Shown in pieces: positions 1-9,675 of a stretch of DNA of 55,522 nucleotides (position 1 is its first letter; each line of letters starts with the position of its first letter). The position numbers were made by a program, and so were the translations under genes. Source of the DNA: Zobellia amurskyensis (GTDB lineage Bacteria > Bacteroidota > Bacteroidia > Flavobacteriales > Flavobacteriaceae); the NCBI RefSeq assembly GCF_009725985.1, contig NZ_RCNR01000029.1:1-55522 (forward strand). Direction: 5' to 3'. The notes below the pieces were generated by a model that had not been told where the DNA came from, searched no databases, and saw only the letters and a program-made list of their open reading frames with translations.

Positions 1-835
1 CTATAATGGTATTTTCCCATATGTCCAATTCTTTAATTTTATTAAGAATACTTCCAATAGCCTCATCTGAAACTGTGCATTGCGCATAATAACCTTGTAA
101 TTCTTTTAGGGTTGCATCTTTCCATTCCTCAGGTACATTGGGAGCAAGTGTTAATTCAGATTTTGGGTATAAGTCTTTATATTTTTGAGGGGCATTGTTA
201 TGGGGGAAATGTGGCGTTGCTATAGAGACAAATAAAAGAAAAGGGTTGTCTTTTTTTGTTTGTTCGGCCATGTAATTGTTTGCATCTTCGGCAATGGCAA
301 ATGGAGAAAAGCCATCCCAGTATTTCATTTGCGGATCTTGGTTTTCATAATAGGGCATCTTGTTATAATTGTGGGAACACTCCAAGGCCTTCCAATAATC
401 AAAACCCTGTCGTCTTTCCGGGGCTACGTTATTCAACCTTCCATGGCCATCTAAATGCCATTTTCCAAGGTATCCGGTGTCATAGCCGGCGGTCTTGAAT
501 ATTTCTGCCATGCAGAGTTCTTCTTCAGGTAAATGAAGATCGTTCAGAAACATACCCGTAGTGGTTGGATAGCGACCAGTCATCAAGGCCGCTCTATGCG
601 GGGTACAAACCGGGGCAACAGATACTGCATTGGTGAAATTGACCGCCGCTTTGGAGAACTTATCCAGGTTTGGAGTTTTTACATCTGGGTTTCCTGCGTA
701 ACCAAGGGCGGAAGCCCTCCATTGGTCAGTTAAAATGTAAACTACGTTTGGTCTTTTGGTCTTATTCTTTTCCTGTGAACGCAAGCTTGGGGGGAAAAAA
801 ATAACGACAGATAATAACAAAATTTTAATATTCAT
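1..835 (-). CDS. Secreted type I sulfatase (5' part; gene runs off the left edge)
   Basis: Reading leftwards from the ATG at 835 gives an open frame of 278 codons to the window edge. It begins with a signal peptide (residues 1-20), then RPNVVYILTDQ, the N-terminal strand with the metal-binding Asp. The sulfatase signature C-T-P-H-R is at residues 77-81, so Cys77 is the residue normally converted to formylglycine. GKWH follows near residue 127, another family hallmark. The protein should hydrolyse sulfate esters in the periplasm or outside the cell. The start lies 10 bases past the stop of the upstream GH106 gene, so it is the last visible gene of the long minus-strand unit. This context suggests it desulfates a rhamnose-containing glycan, but the sulfatase subfamily and regiospecificity cannot be read from the sequence. 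The C-terminal half is outside the window. Confidence 0.9.
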   Translation of the reverse strand, partial: MNIKILLLSVVIFFPPSLRSQEKNKTKRPNVVYILTDQWRASALGYAGNPDVKTPNLDKFSKAAVNFTNAVSVAPVCTPHRAALMTGRYPTTTGMFLNDLHLPEEELCMAEIFKTAGYDTGYLGKWHLDGHGRLNNVAPERRQGFDYWKALECSHNYNKMPYYENQDPQMKYWDGFSPFAIAEDANNYMAEQTKKDNPFLLFVSIATPHFPHNNAPQKYKDLYPKSELTLAPNVPEEWKDATLKELQGYYAQCTVSDEAIGSILNKIKELDIWENTII

Positions 836-845
836 TTTTAATTTT

Positions 846-3800
846 TTAATTTTTAATAAGTTGTACGGGGCCTAACAAGCCAGACAATAGAGGTTTCTTA
901 AATTTAAAAGAACGCATTGCGGCTTTTGTGGTAAACGTATATCTACCGGTAGTAAATTCTTTTCCGCCCAGTAATCCGTTATTGAATTTTACCTTACGAA
1001 CATTGGCATCTGGTGCTTGCTGGTCTCCCAGTAAACGGTTGATCCAACGGTTGGCGACTTCAATCTCCAATTCGTTGGCACCTTCTTGTAAGGCACCGGA
1101 AACTTCGATTCTCCAAGGGGCACACCAAACAACACCGAGGTCTTTGCCATTGAGCTTTACCCGTGCGATGTCGTTAACCTTTCCTAGGTCTATAAAGTAT
1201 TTTTTATCGTCAACACCTTCCAGCTCAAAGGTTTTTTTATAGGAGGCAATGCCGGAATAATACTTTACGCCCCTATTTTCGTGGGATGTCCAATCTTGAA
1301 GCTCATTGAATACAATGTTTTCTGGCCCTCCGTTTTTGGGGTCAAAAGAAACGAGCCACGAGCCTTGCAAAGTTTTTACAGGGGTAAGTCTTTCAAAGTT
1401 GCCGTTATTGTTTCTCGTATTGGTTTGATTAGTATTGTTTTTAGAGAAGGTAATAAAGAAACTTTCGTAGGGGAAAAATTCTAAGGGGATAACAGTGCTA
1501 CCATCTTTAAGTGAATAATCTGTTATTTTTCTAGTTTCACCCGTAGTTGGAAGCCATAGCTCTGGAGTACCCTGGGCACGAAATGTGCATTTTTCGGATT
1601 GAAAATGGTCTGTTCTGTTGGCTACAAAATAGATGTCTCTGTTTTTTGTTTTTCGGTGGCCGAACCTAATCGTATTGTTTTCGGAACTAAAGTCTATAGG
1701 AACGTTTAATTCGGATAAAATTTCTAAAGTGTTTTTGAACGTAGGGTAAAGCTCACCGGTCTCCATATTGTTTAATTGACCTCCCCAATAAATTGTTCCG
1801 TTTCCATACTTTACCTTTTGTCTTGTTGCTGGAGGTTGAAGCTTTCCCCAAAGTTTTTCGGCCATAGTTTTAACTTGATCGTCACATTCTGGATAATCTG
1901 TTAGACTAGGGGACTTATGGGGAGGGGAACCTATTATTTTGGCGCCTTGCTCTACGAGCGATGCGATTTTGTGGAGTAATGCAGGTGTCATTGATTCAAA
2001 GTTGGGCAATACCATGATTTCATAGGAAGAAGCACCGGGAAAGACTATTTTCCCATTTTCAACTAGGGCCCTATCCATTAACATTTTGGGAGAGCAGCCG
2101 TCAAAACCATATTTTTTCTTATCCGGAATGGCCCCATTTTCTTCCAAAGCATCTGTAGGGGGGGTAAAGACCATAGGGGCACCTTCGGGTGTAAGATATA
2201 GAATGTCGGAAACTGCCTGCCCCTGTTGCATCATGTGCGAAGAACGATTAATGTACTTATGGTATGCCTCGACCATGGGCCACCAGGTCTGTCCCCTGTC
2301 CCAATGCACACCATATTGTCCCATGGTCATTCCTGGACGGTATTCATCACCTAATGGCTTGTGGGCAAAAGTGTGATATATAAAGCGATTGACACCTAAT
2401 GCCAAGGCCCAATCACTTTGGTCTTTCATAGACCAAGGGTATTCTTGCCAAGCCTGTTCGTTGCTAGAGGTGAAAACTTCCGCTCCTACTATAGGGCGAC
2501 CGGTTATGTGGGCAATGGAAGTGGCTTCTAGAACTGCGTACCAAGTGACGTATCCAAAGCGCTTGCTCCAAAATTCGGCCATGATAACATCGGCAATCGC
2601 TCCTAGGTCTAAGTCGCCTGCCGGGTTCATGTCGTAGGGCTCAATAGTTAATTCCAAGCCGTTTCTATGTGCATATTTCTTGGCAAATTCAACGTGGTTT
2701 TCTAACACTAATTCCTTACAAGTTTGACGTAAATCCCATAAGAATCGTTCCGTAATCTCCGTACTTTTTACCGTTCGGCCAGTATAGGTTAGAAAATAGG
2801 GTTCAGGATCGTAGCCCCTACGTTTTATAAACTCTTCAACAATGCCTTCAGTCCAGTTTTGGGCCCCGCTTTCCCAACTATCCATATGGAAACCTGTCCA
2901 GCCGGAATCTTCTTTTCTAGGTGCAGTTTTTTCTAGTAATATATCAGTATAGTTTGCGAGATGATTTTTAAAGGCAACTGAATCCATTTTGTTGCTTTCG
3001 AGACCAATTACAGGTTCGGGGGAAGGACGGGTGCTTGCTCCCGTTACTCTCTTTCCCATACGGATAATGGTCCAATCACCTTTAGGAGCTTGCCAGACGA
3101 GCTTCCCGTTCGGCTCCATAAACGAGGTTATATTGATAACGTCGCCATGATCGAGGATTTTACCGCCATCGACATTTGAACCACCGGTAGGGTCGGGCAG
3201 AAAGGGTTTTACATTTGGTTTTGAAGAATAAGGGTCGCGTTCATAAAGCGCTTTTTCGTTTATATCCTTAATCGTTGGCTTTACGGAGTTGGGAATCGCA
3301 TATACTGCAACATCCTCGTAATATGGATCTTTAAGGTTGTGCCATTGCGTACTTCTCTGTTCGGGTATAGGAAGCTTTATTTTTATTTTTTTGTTTCCTT
3401 TAACTTCTGTTTCGCTATACACCAAATGTTTCATAGACTCCTCTGGTGTAACCCAAGGACCGCCGCTGCCGCACCATCCTGGTCCTGCACCTAACAAAAT
3501 TTTAATTCCTAATCTTTCGGCCTCCCTAACCGCATGTACATAGAGCTCTTGCCATTCGGCACTCATAAAATCTATAGGGCCGCGGGGCACTCCGATTCCG
3601 ACTTCAAGAAATATCAGGTTACTAATGCCGACTTCTTTCATTGATTCGAGGTCTTTCGTCATTTCTTCACGAGAGAGGTTTCCATCCATAAAATACCAAT
3701 AGACTCCAGGAGCGGATGTAGAAGGCGGGTTTTTGAAATCTTCTTTTAGAGCTGACTTCTCATCGTTGTGCTGACCAAAAAAGAAAGTAGTGTACAGCAT

Positions 3801-3848
3801 AAAACATACCACGGTTAATGGCTGTATTCTGGAAATAATTGTATTCAT
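846..3848 (-). CDS. GH106-family alpha-L-rhamnosidase, secreted
   Basis: The 1000-residue protein has an N-terminal hydrophobic signal segment and then the GH106 pattern: VYWYFMDGNLSREEMTKDL at about residue 50, a G-P-I-D-F-M-S-AEW stretch near 110, and AGPGWCGSGGPWVTPEES near 150. The C-terminal 150 residues form a galactose-binding-like beta-sandwich (KYYSGIASYKKTF, then GKDLGVVWCAPWRI), as is usual in this family. GH106 enzymes release alpha-linked L-rhamnose from oligosaccharides. Length is normal for the family. It lies between rhaT and a sulfatase on the same strand, so it probably acts in the periplasm on fragments imported by the SusC/D pair of this locus. A second GH106 lies at 6468-9581; the two are clearly diverged, implying different linkages or substitutions. 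Catalytic glutamates were not assigned individually. Confidence 0.9.
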   Translation of the reverse strand: MNTIISRIQPLTVVCFMLYTTFFFGQHNDEKSALKEDFKNPPSTSAPGVYWYFMDGNLSREEMTKDLESMKEVGISNLIFLEVGIGVPRGPIDFMSAEWQELYVHAVREAERLGIKILLGAGPGWCGSGGPWVTPEESMKHLVYSETEVKGNKKIKIKLPIPEQRSTQWHNLKDPYYEDVAVYAIPNSVKPTIKDINEKALYERDPYSSKPNVKPFLPDPTGGSNVDGGKILDHGDVINITSFMEPNGKLVWQAPKGDWTIIRMGKRVTGASTRPSPEPVIGLESNKMDSVAFKNHLANYTDILLEKTAPRKEDSGWTGFHMDSWESGAQNWTEGIVEEFIKRRGYDPEPYFLTYTGRTVKSTEITERFLWDLRQTCKELVLENHVEFAKKYAHRNGLELTIEPYDMNPAGDLDLGAIADVIMAEFWSKRFGYVTWYAVLEATSIAHITGRPIVGAEVFTSSNEQAWQEYPWSMKDQSDWALALGVNRFIYHTFAHKPLGDEYRPGMTMGQYGVHWDRGQTWWPMVEAYHKYINRSSHMMQQGQAVSDILYLTPEGAPMVFTPPTDALEENGAIPDKKKYGFDGCSPKMLMDRALVENGKIVFPGASSYEIMVLPNFESMTPALLHKIASLVEQGAKIIGSPPHKSPSLTDYPECDDQVKTMAEKLWGKLQPPATRQKVKYGNGTIYWGGQLNNMETGELYPTFKNTLEILSELNVPIDFSSENNTIRFGHRKTKNRDIYFVANRTDHFQSEKCTFRAQGTPELWLPTTGETRKITDYSLKDGSTVIPLEFFPYESFFITFSKNNTNQTNTRNNNGNFERLTPVKTLQGSWLVSFDPKNGGPENIVFNELQDWTSHENRGVKYYSGIASYKKTFELEGVDDKKYFIDLGKVNDIARVKLNGKDLGVVWCAPWRIEVSGALQEGANELEIEVANRWINRLLGDQQAPDANVRKVKFNNGLLGGKEFTTGRYTFTTKAAMRSFKFKKPLLSGLLGPVQLIKN

Positions 3849-3955
3849 TATGATTGCTATTTTATTCTAAGGTTGTTTTATAAATATTGACTTGCCGTTA
3901 ATGGGGAATTATTGCGTTTATATGTTTTTTAGATTGAATTATGTCTAATTCTCTT

Positions 3956-5017
3956 TTAAATGGAGCGTAAATAGTTTCCATAGCCCAGTAGGGCAACGGA
4001 AATTAGAATCACAAAAATACCTGTGCCTACCGTGATTTTTGCCCTACTTCCAGTCTCCTTCCATTCCTTTAGTACAATACCCCAAATATTACCTACCAAT
4101 ATGATACAAGACATATGCAGCACCCATCCTGTAGCTCCATTCCCCAATTTACTTTCGCCCATGCCATAGAAGAAGAATTGCAGGAACCAGGTTGTTCCGG
4201 CCAGAGCGCATAACAAATAGTTTTTTCGCAAGGGTTTTTTTAAGTCTGAATAATCGCCAAAGCTTTTATTTCTAATATTAAGTGAGACGCACCAAATTAG
4301 ATTTAAGGTAAGGCCGCCCCATAACAGTACCACAAAGGTGGCGTTGTTCTGAAATAAAGGATTCATACCGGCCGCAACGGCCGATTCGGCCAAAGACTGA
4401 CCGGCCTCGATACCAAAATTAAAACAAGAACTTAAAATTCCCGAGCATAAACCAATAGACAACCCTTTGAATAAGTTAAACTCGTTATTGGTCTTTGATT
4501 GCTCTTTTTGGGGTAACTGTTTTTCCTTCATCATACCCGCTTTTCCGCAGATAGCAATTCCTAGTAAACAAATTAAGATGCCCAATAAAATGACTTGCCC
4601 CCATGTAGAGGAAATTAGTTCGTTAAAAGTGGTCTTTCCTTCTTTAGGGAAAAAGTCGTAATAAATTGTTGGGACAAGGGCGCCAAATGCGGCGGAAAAA
4701 CCGAGTATTACGGTATTTCCCAGTGATAGTCCCAAATAACGAATACCAAGGCCATAGGTCAATCCGCCAATACCCCACAACAATCCAAACAAAATAATAT
4801 ACCCTAATGTAGCTGGGGGCATACTCCAAATTAACTCCCAGAAACTGGGCAGGGTCAACCACGCCATAATAGGGGGTATTATAAGCCAAGAAAAGAGTCC
4901 GCCCACAAGCCAATAGGTTTCCCAATTCCAACGTTCCACTTTTTTATATGGCATGTAAAAACTTCCTGCCGCCACCCCTCCGATTAGATGAAAAAATACT
5001 CCTAATACTGTTTGCAT
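3956..5017 (-). CDS. rhaT: L-rhamnose-proton symporter RhaT
   Basis: The 353-residue protein is almost entirely hydrophobic with about ten predicted membrane helices and matches RhaT along its length: it opens LGVFFHLIGGVAAGSFYMPYK, contains GLTYGLGIRYLGLSLGN, and has the C-terminal stretch FLQFFFYGMGESKLG. RhaT moves L-rhamnose (and L-lyxose in enterobacteria) across the inner membrane with protons. It sits between the isomerase-like gene (27-base gap) and a GH106 rhamnosidase gene, which fits import of the rhamnose released in the periplasm. It is the strongest single pointer that L-rhamnose is the sugar fed into the cell by this locus. Confidence 0.93.
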   Translation of the reverse strand: MQTVLGVFFHLIGGVAAGSFYMPYKKVERWNWETYWLVGGLFSWLIIPPIMAWLTLPSFWELIWSMPPATLGYIILFGLLWGIGGLTYGLGIRYLGLSLGNTVILGFSAAFGALVPTIYYDFFPKEGKTTFNELISSTWGQVILLGILICLLGIAICGKAGMMKEKQLPQKEQSKTNNEFNLFKGLSIGLCSGILSSCFNFGIEAGQSLAESAVAAGMNPLFQNNATFVVLLWGGLTLNLIWCVSLNIRNKSFGDYSDLKKPLRKNYLLCALAGTTWFLQFFFYGMGESKLGNGATGWVLHMSCIILVGNIWGIVLKEWKETGSRAKITVGTGIFVILISVALLGYGNYLRSI

Positions 5018-5043
5018 GTTTTACGATTTATTAGTGTTTGTCC

Positions 5044-6471
5044 TTAGCAAATTTTAATACACTCAATATTTAAAAGTAAGGCGAGTTTTTTTATTTTCGA
5101 TGCGATATGTCCCACACCCACGGCACAATGGTGCGCTGGTCCATGGCTGTTCCATTGTTGCACAAAATTTCGGGCACCAATAGAAAATTTATAGCGGCTA
5201 TTGGTATTTCCTATCTCCAATATAGGCCCGGCCACCGATTCTCCTTCGGCAATTAAGAACAAAAGACTTCCTTTGCCATCCTCAACAACGGAAAGAAGTG
5301 TTACTGGACCATTTTTGACTGTCATTTCAATAGAGAGCCCTTGACCTACTTTTCCGTGGTAGACCTCAAGAGGCTTTACCCTGGTCTTACCTTGGGCAAT
5401 GGCAATATGTCCAGGACCGTCGTGCCCCATAAGAACCACATCTTCCTTAAAATCTAATGCGTAATATTCGGTAAAAGAACCGCCTGCACCAAAACAATCC
5501 ATAATTTTCATGGCTTGTGCATTCTTAATTTCATATTCGCCGGCTACAGGAATACCACTACCTGTAAGTAGTGAAGTTCCTAGAATGATAGAGCTGAGCG
5601 TATCGTAATTATCGGAACCTTCGATGCCTTTATAGTAGTAGGCCATGGAACCCAAATCGTATTTGTTGACCAATGTATCTAATGCGACAGATGTTCTCGC
5701 GGCCCTTCTTACTTCACGTTCTAAACAATCGCTTTGAATATCGAAAGCCTCGTAAAAGGTTTGTATTTTATCTTCGATGGATTTACTCGATACATTATGG
5801 CGCAATGCTGATAGTTCATCTACTTCAATAAGTTCTATATGTCCCCCAAATACGGAATATTGAGTAGTTAAATCGGTATAGATGTCTAACATACCACTGT
5901 AGTAATGGCCCATGCATCCTAATTTGTTGTTGGACATGGAGTGTGATACGAATGCGGCATCTACCCATTCTTGGACTTCATTCCAGGTTTTATCGTCATT
6001 TTCTAAAATACCGACAACTTCGTGAAATTGAATACCTACTCTTTTAAATACATTTGCGATTTCCGGAGCGGGACACGAAGAGCAATACGCTAACCATTCA
6101 CCGGTCATATCTTTTCTGGTCTTCAACTGGTTGAAAGCGTTATAATCAATGGCATCGACCGGGGTTAGGTTTAATATGATCACAGGTACTTTTGCCTTTT
6201 GTACCACTGGTAAAACAGTAGAGGATAAAGCGTAAGTGCTTATATATAGAAAAATAAGGTCTACACTTTCTTCCTTAAATTTAATACCGGCTTCAAAGGC
6301 GCTAGAGCTATTATCTATAAGTCCAAAGTTGATAATGTCGTGGCCTGATTTTTTTAGTTGATTTTCGACTATTGTCGTATACCCCTCTAAACGGGATTTT
6401 AATCCTTCAAACTGATCCCAGTAGGTGTCTAGGCCAATTGAGAAAAGTCCAATTTTTAAATTTGGAGTCAT
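5044..6471 (-). CDS. L-arabinose/L-fucose isomerase-family protein, possible L-rhamnose isomerase
   Basis: The 475-residue cytosolic protein has the two-part fold of L-arabinose/L-fucose isomerases: an N-terminal Rossmann-like half (MTPNLKIGLFSIGLDTYWDQ) and a C-terminal catalytic half. Candidate metal ligands are visible in VAGEYEIKNAQAMKIMD, SFTEYYALDF, LMGHDGPGHIAIA and SHGPAHHCAVGVGH, corresponding to the Glu-Glu-His-His set of AraA. Its start overlaps the stop of the upstream GH106 gene by four bases (ATGA, 6468-6471), so translation is probably coupled, and rhaT follows 27 bases later. No canonical RhaA is in the window. Substrate assignment to L-rhamnose is inference from context; L-fucose or another 6-deoxyhexose remains possible. 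Confidence 0.8.
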   Translation of the reverse strand: MTPNLKIGLFSIGLDTYWDQFEGLKSRLEGYTTIVENQLKKSGHDIINFGLIDNSSSAFEAGIKFKEESVDLIFLYISTYALSSTVLPVVQKAKVPVIILNLTPVDAIDYNAFNQLKTRKDMTGEWLAYCSSCPAPEIANVFKRVGIQFHEVVGILENDDKTWNEVQEWVDAAFVSHSMSNNKLGCMGHYYSGMLDIYTDLTTQYSVFGGHIELIEVDELSALRHNVSSKSIEDKIQTFYEAFDIQSDCLEREVRRAARTSVALDTLVNKYDLGSMAYYYKGIEGSDNYDTLSSIILGTSLLTGSGIPVAGEYEIKNAQAMKIMDCFGAGGSFTEYYALDFKEDVVLMGHDGPGHIAIAQGKTRVKPLEVYHGKVGQGLSIEMTVKNGPVTLLSVVEDGKGSLLFLIAEGESVAGPILEIGNTNSRYKFSIGARNFVQQWNSHGPAHHCAVGVGHIASKIKKLALLLNIECIKIC

Positions 6472-9400
6472 AATTTTATCTTTTTTGAAAAACGTAGCCG
6501 AACCAGACCGAACAAACCTGATTTTCGTAAGTACTTTTCAGCATCCGGTTGGTCGAACTTATTAATATTGGTTTTTGTTGTACGTTCATTAGGGGGTAAT
6601 TTACTATCGCCAATAAGCCGATTGGGCCAAAGGTTGATGATTTCTATTTCGATGGTATTGCTTCCTGCATTTAAATAATTTTTTACAGGTATTCTATAAG
6701 GTGCTTTCCAAAGGGTATTTACCTCTTTACCATTTATACGAACCGTGGCCACATCCTGTAGATTTCCCAAATCCAAGGTGATATTTAAGTTGTCCTGTAT
6801 TTGTTTTTTGGGGAGCCTGAAAATTGTATTGTAGGTGGCTTTGCCGGAATAATACTTAATTCTAGGGTCAGGAACCTCTGTCCATGATACAAGGGTGTCC
6901 ATTTTATACGTAAAACTCTCCTTTTTTATAGAATGAAAAGTTACCCTCCAAGCATTATTGATATTCGAGAAGGTTTGAAATGACTTTACTACTATATTTT
7001 CTTTTTTTCGATTGGCTCTTGTGATAGTGTATGAACCAGGTTCAAAAACTTCGAGTATTTGTAGACCATCCTCTTTAAAGAATCTTTGGGCAGGATAGTC
7101 ACCGACCTCTGTCTCTTTTGATACGGGAAACAACGAAACACCATCTTTGTAAATAGCGTAACCGACTTGAGGTTTAGTGGTATTCCTGAAAATAATAAAC
7201 TTAGATTCCTCGGGTTTAAAATACAATGAAACTATAGTCTTTCCGTTTTTGTGTCGATAAAGTAAAGGCTTGGTAATGCTTCCATCCATTGGGTCCCATA
7301 TTTCGGGGATACCATTTTCTACCCTAAATTCACAATCTACAAGTTCATAACGGTTCGGTAGCGAACTGTCATAGTGATATTTAAAGCTGTTGAGGTCTTT
7401 ACGGAGCATGGTGTTAACCACAAAATAGATATCGGTTTCCTTTGTTTTTCTGTGGATATAATCCAATTGGGTATCATCATTGGCGCTCTTGAAACTAAAA
7501 TCGGGAGATACTCTCATGGCCTTCAATACCTCAGCTGCCGTTTTGCCATATACAACTTTCCCCTTTCCTGACTTGTTTTCTCCTTGGGGGGCAATCTCGG
7601 GACCCCATAGTCTGTTCACTATTTCGGCTACCTTCTTATCGGCTACAGGGTAATCCATCAAGCCTTTTGCCCGCTTGGGCCTTGGACCGAGTACAGTGAG
7701 TCCTTCCTTTACAAACTCTTCTATTTTTTCAAGAACATCAAGTCGTATGGATGCTTCATCGGGTAAAACTAGCACCCTATATTGCATACCATCGGGCAAG
7801 ACCAAGTGGTTGTTCTCAACCTTGGCCCGATTTAATAGAACATCTGAGTTTGCCTTGTCCCAATCATAGCCAAAACCTAAATCGGGGACTTCGGTTTTTA
7901 AGAATACAAAATTGGGTACATCGTCTCCATAATAATATAAGGCATCAGCTTGAAAATGTCCTAGGCTCAGTAAGTAGCTAGAGCGATTCAAATAACTTGT
8001 AAATGCTCCCGCCTGTTCCCACCATGTGGTGCTGGTATTGAGGTGTGTGCCAGCAAAATACTCATTGCCCGGCACACCAAATTCTTCCGGAGAGGAGGTA
8101 AACGTATGCCATACCAAACGGTTGACCCCTGAACAAAATATGCGGTCAATCACACCTTTTAGGTCATTGGGCGAACGTTCCCATTGAGGGCCAATACTTG
8201 TAGGGCCTTCCGCCGCCATGAAGCGTTTTCCGTATATGTGGGCCGCAGAAGCCCCTTGCTTGACAGATAGCCGTTCTGAATCTTCTATACGATGATTGTC
8301 GTTTCTTGCCCAAAATTCACCCATAGGGATGTCATTTGTGCCCATTACTTGTAATGCATCTACAGGGGCCGAATGTGGTCCGCCAGATTCTGGATGAACA
8401 AAAAGTCCGTTTTGATGTGCCAGTTCACTAAAATACTTGTAGTTGTTCTCATAAACCAGGTCTCCTATCGTTCTTCTAAAATCGTATAAAAAGCGATCGG
8501 AAATCTGGGCATTGCCCACTATTTGATTTGTCAATACCGGTAAATATGGTGTTATGTCATAACCCCTTAACCGTTTAAAATCATTCATAAAAGTGTCCGT
8601 CCAGTTTACGGCACCCATTTCCCAGCTGTCGGTATGTAAAAACTTTAGACTATTACCTGCTTTTTTGCTGGTTTCAATTAGGGGCTTGACTACTTGGTCA
8701 AAATAATCCTTAAAGGGCTTTTTGTTAAGATGGTCGTATGACAAACCTTTCCATCCATCTGAACCTGTTGAAACCCGTGCCCCGGTATTGGCCATACCAT
8801 AACGCACTACCGTCCATTTACCATTAGGGACATTCCAGTTCAGTGTATCGTTCTTGAAAAAATCGGTAATGTCGATTATTTTGGCGGGATCCAATCCTTG
8901 CTTGCCGAGGGAAGCTTTTTCCTTTAATTTATAAATGGGAAGGATACCTTTCCAGCCTAGATTGGCGTTCATACTTTTTTTGTCCCAGTCTAAAATAGTC
9001 GCTTCGGACAAATCATCTAGAGGGTAAGCTTGTACGATGATATCGCGATAATAACCTTGCCCACTTGGATTTGGAAGAGGAATAGTTTGTAGACCGGGGC
9101 CTTGAACAGTGGTTTTACTAGCTACAATCTTCTTTAGTGCTTGCTCGGGTGTCACTGTTGGGCCACCAGGGTTCCAACCACTTTGGATATTCAAACTCAG
9201 TTCCATATCCAAGGAATCGGAAATCTTGATTGCATGGGCGAACAAACTATGCCATTCAGGACTGGAAAAATCTGGGCCATGAGGAGTTTTTAGGGCAACT
9301 TTATAATTGGAAGAACCGGCATCGAAGATTATGGCCCCTCCGTAGCCTTTGGCTTTCATTTCACTCAGGTCGCGTGTAATCGAAGTTTTTGTAGCCATAC

Positions 9401-9581
9401 CGTTGAGCCACCACCAATACGACCTCATTTTTGCTTCATTGGGTGGGTTTTTAAAACCTTTTTTGATATCAGCATAGCTAAGGTCGCTTATTGTGTTTAA
9501 GCTATAGTTTAATTGTTGTCCATAGCCCAAGCCCCATAGGAGTAATGCGATATATGGTATTAGAATCTTCATCTTTAGCAA
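6468..9581 (-). CDS. GH106-family alpha-L-rhamnosidase, secreted (second paralogue)
   Basis: The 1037-residue protein starts with a signal peptide (MKILIPYIALLLWGLGYGQ; the real start may be the second Met, at 9572). GH106 landmarks follow: MRSYWWWLNGMATKTSITRDL, GGAIIFDAGSSN, QSGWNPGGPTVTPEQALK and TDSWEMGAVNWTDTF. A C-terminal beta-sandwich (YYSGKATYNTIFRLPKK, GKEVNTLWKAPYRIPVK) completes the usual architecture. It should remove alpha-L-rhamnose from imported oligosaccharides. The stop overlaps the isomerase start in ATGA. It is strongly diverged from the GH106 at 846-3848, with about 40 extra residues, so the two enzymes are unlikely to be redundant. No frameshift or lost motif was seen. 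Confidence 0.9.
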   Translation of the reverse strand: MLKMKILIPYIALLLWGLGYGQQLNYSLNTISDLSYADIKKGFKNPPNEAKMRSYWWWLNGMATKTSITRDLSEMKAKGYGGAIIFDAGSSNYKVALKTPHGPDFSSPEWHSLFAHAIKISDSLDMELSLNIQSGWNPGGPTVTPEQALKKIVASKTTVQGPGLQTIPLPNPSGQGYYRDIIVQAYPLDDLSEATILDWDKKSMNANLGWKGILPIYKLKEKASLGKQGLDPAKIIDITDFFKNDTLNWNVPNGKWTVVRYGMANTGARVSTGSDGWKGLSYDHLNKKPFKDYFDQVVKPLIETSKKAGNSLKFLHTDSWEMGAVNWTDTFMNDFKRLRGYDITPYLPVLTNQIVGNAQISDRFLYDFRRTIGDLVYENNYKYFSELAHQNGLFVHPESGGPHSAPVDALQVMGTNDIPMGEFWARNDNHRIEDSERLSVKQGASAAHIYGKRFMAAEGPTSIGPQWERSPNDLKGVIDRIFCSGVNRLVWHTFTSSPEEFGVPGNEYFAGTHLNTSTTWWEQAGAFTSYLNRSSYLLSLGHFQADALYYYGDDVPNFVFLKTEVPDLGFGYDWDKANSDVLLNRAKVENNHLVLPDGMQYRVLVLPDEASIRLDVLEKIEEFVKEGLTVLGPRPKRAKGLMDYPVADKKVAEIVNRLWGPEIAPQGENKSGKGKVVYGKTAAEVLKAMRVSPDFSFKSANDDTQLDYIHRKTKETDIYFVVNTMLRKDLNSFKYHYDSSLPNRYELVDCEFRVENGIPEIWDPMDGSITKPLLYRHKNGKTIVSLYFKPEESKFIIFRNTTKPQVGYAIYKDGVSLFPVSKETEVGDYPAQRFFKEDGLQILEVFEPGSYTITRANRKKENIVVKSFQTFSNINNAWRVTFHSIKKESFTYKMDTLVSWTEVPDPRIKYYSGKATYNTIFRLPKKQIQDNLNITLDLGNLQDVATVRINGKEVNTLWKAPYRIPVKNYLNAGSNTIEIEIINLWPNRLIGDSKLPPNERTTKTNINKFDQPDAEKYLRKSGLFGLVRLRFSKKIKL

Positions 9582-9675
9582 TTTGTATTTAGGCCTGTAT
9601 TTTGCTTCTCGATTGTTAAAATGGCTTTTTTTACTATTAAACAGTCTTTTCTTTTAGGGATACAGGATGCATGCA

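Noticed and set aside
256-733. Three short plus-strand frames near the left edge
   Set aside because: They are antisense to the intact sulfatase frame that starts at 835.
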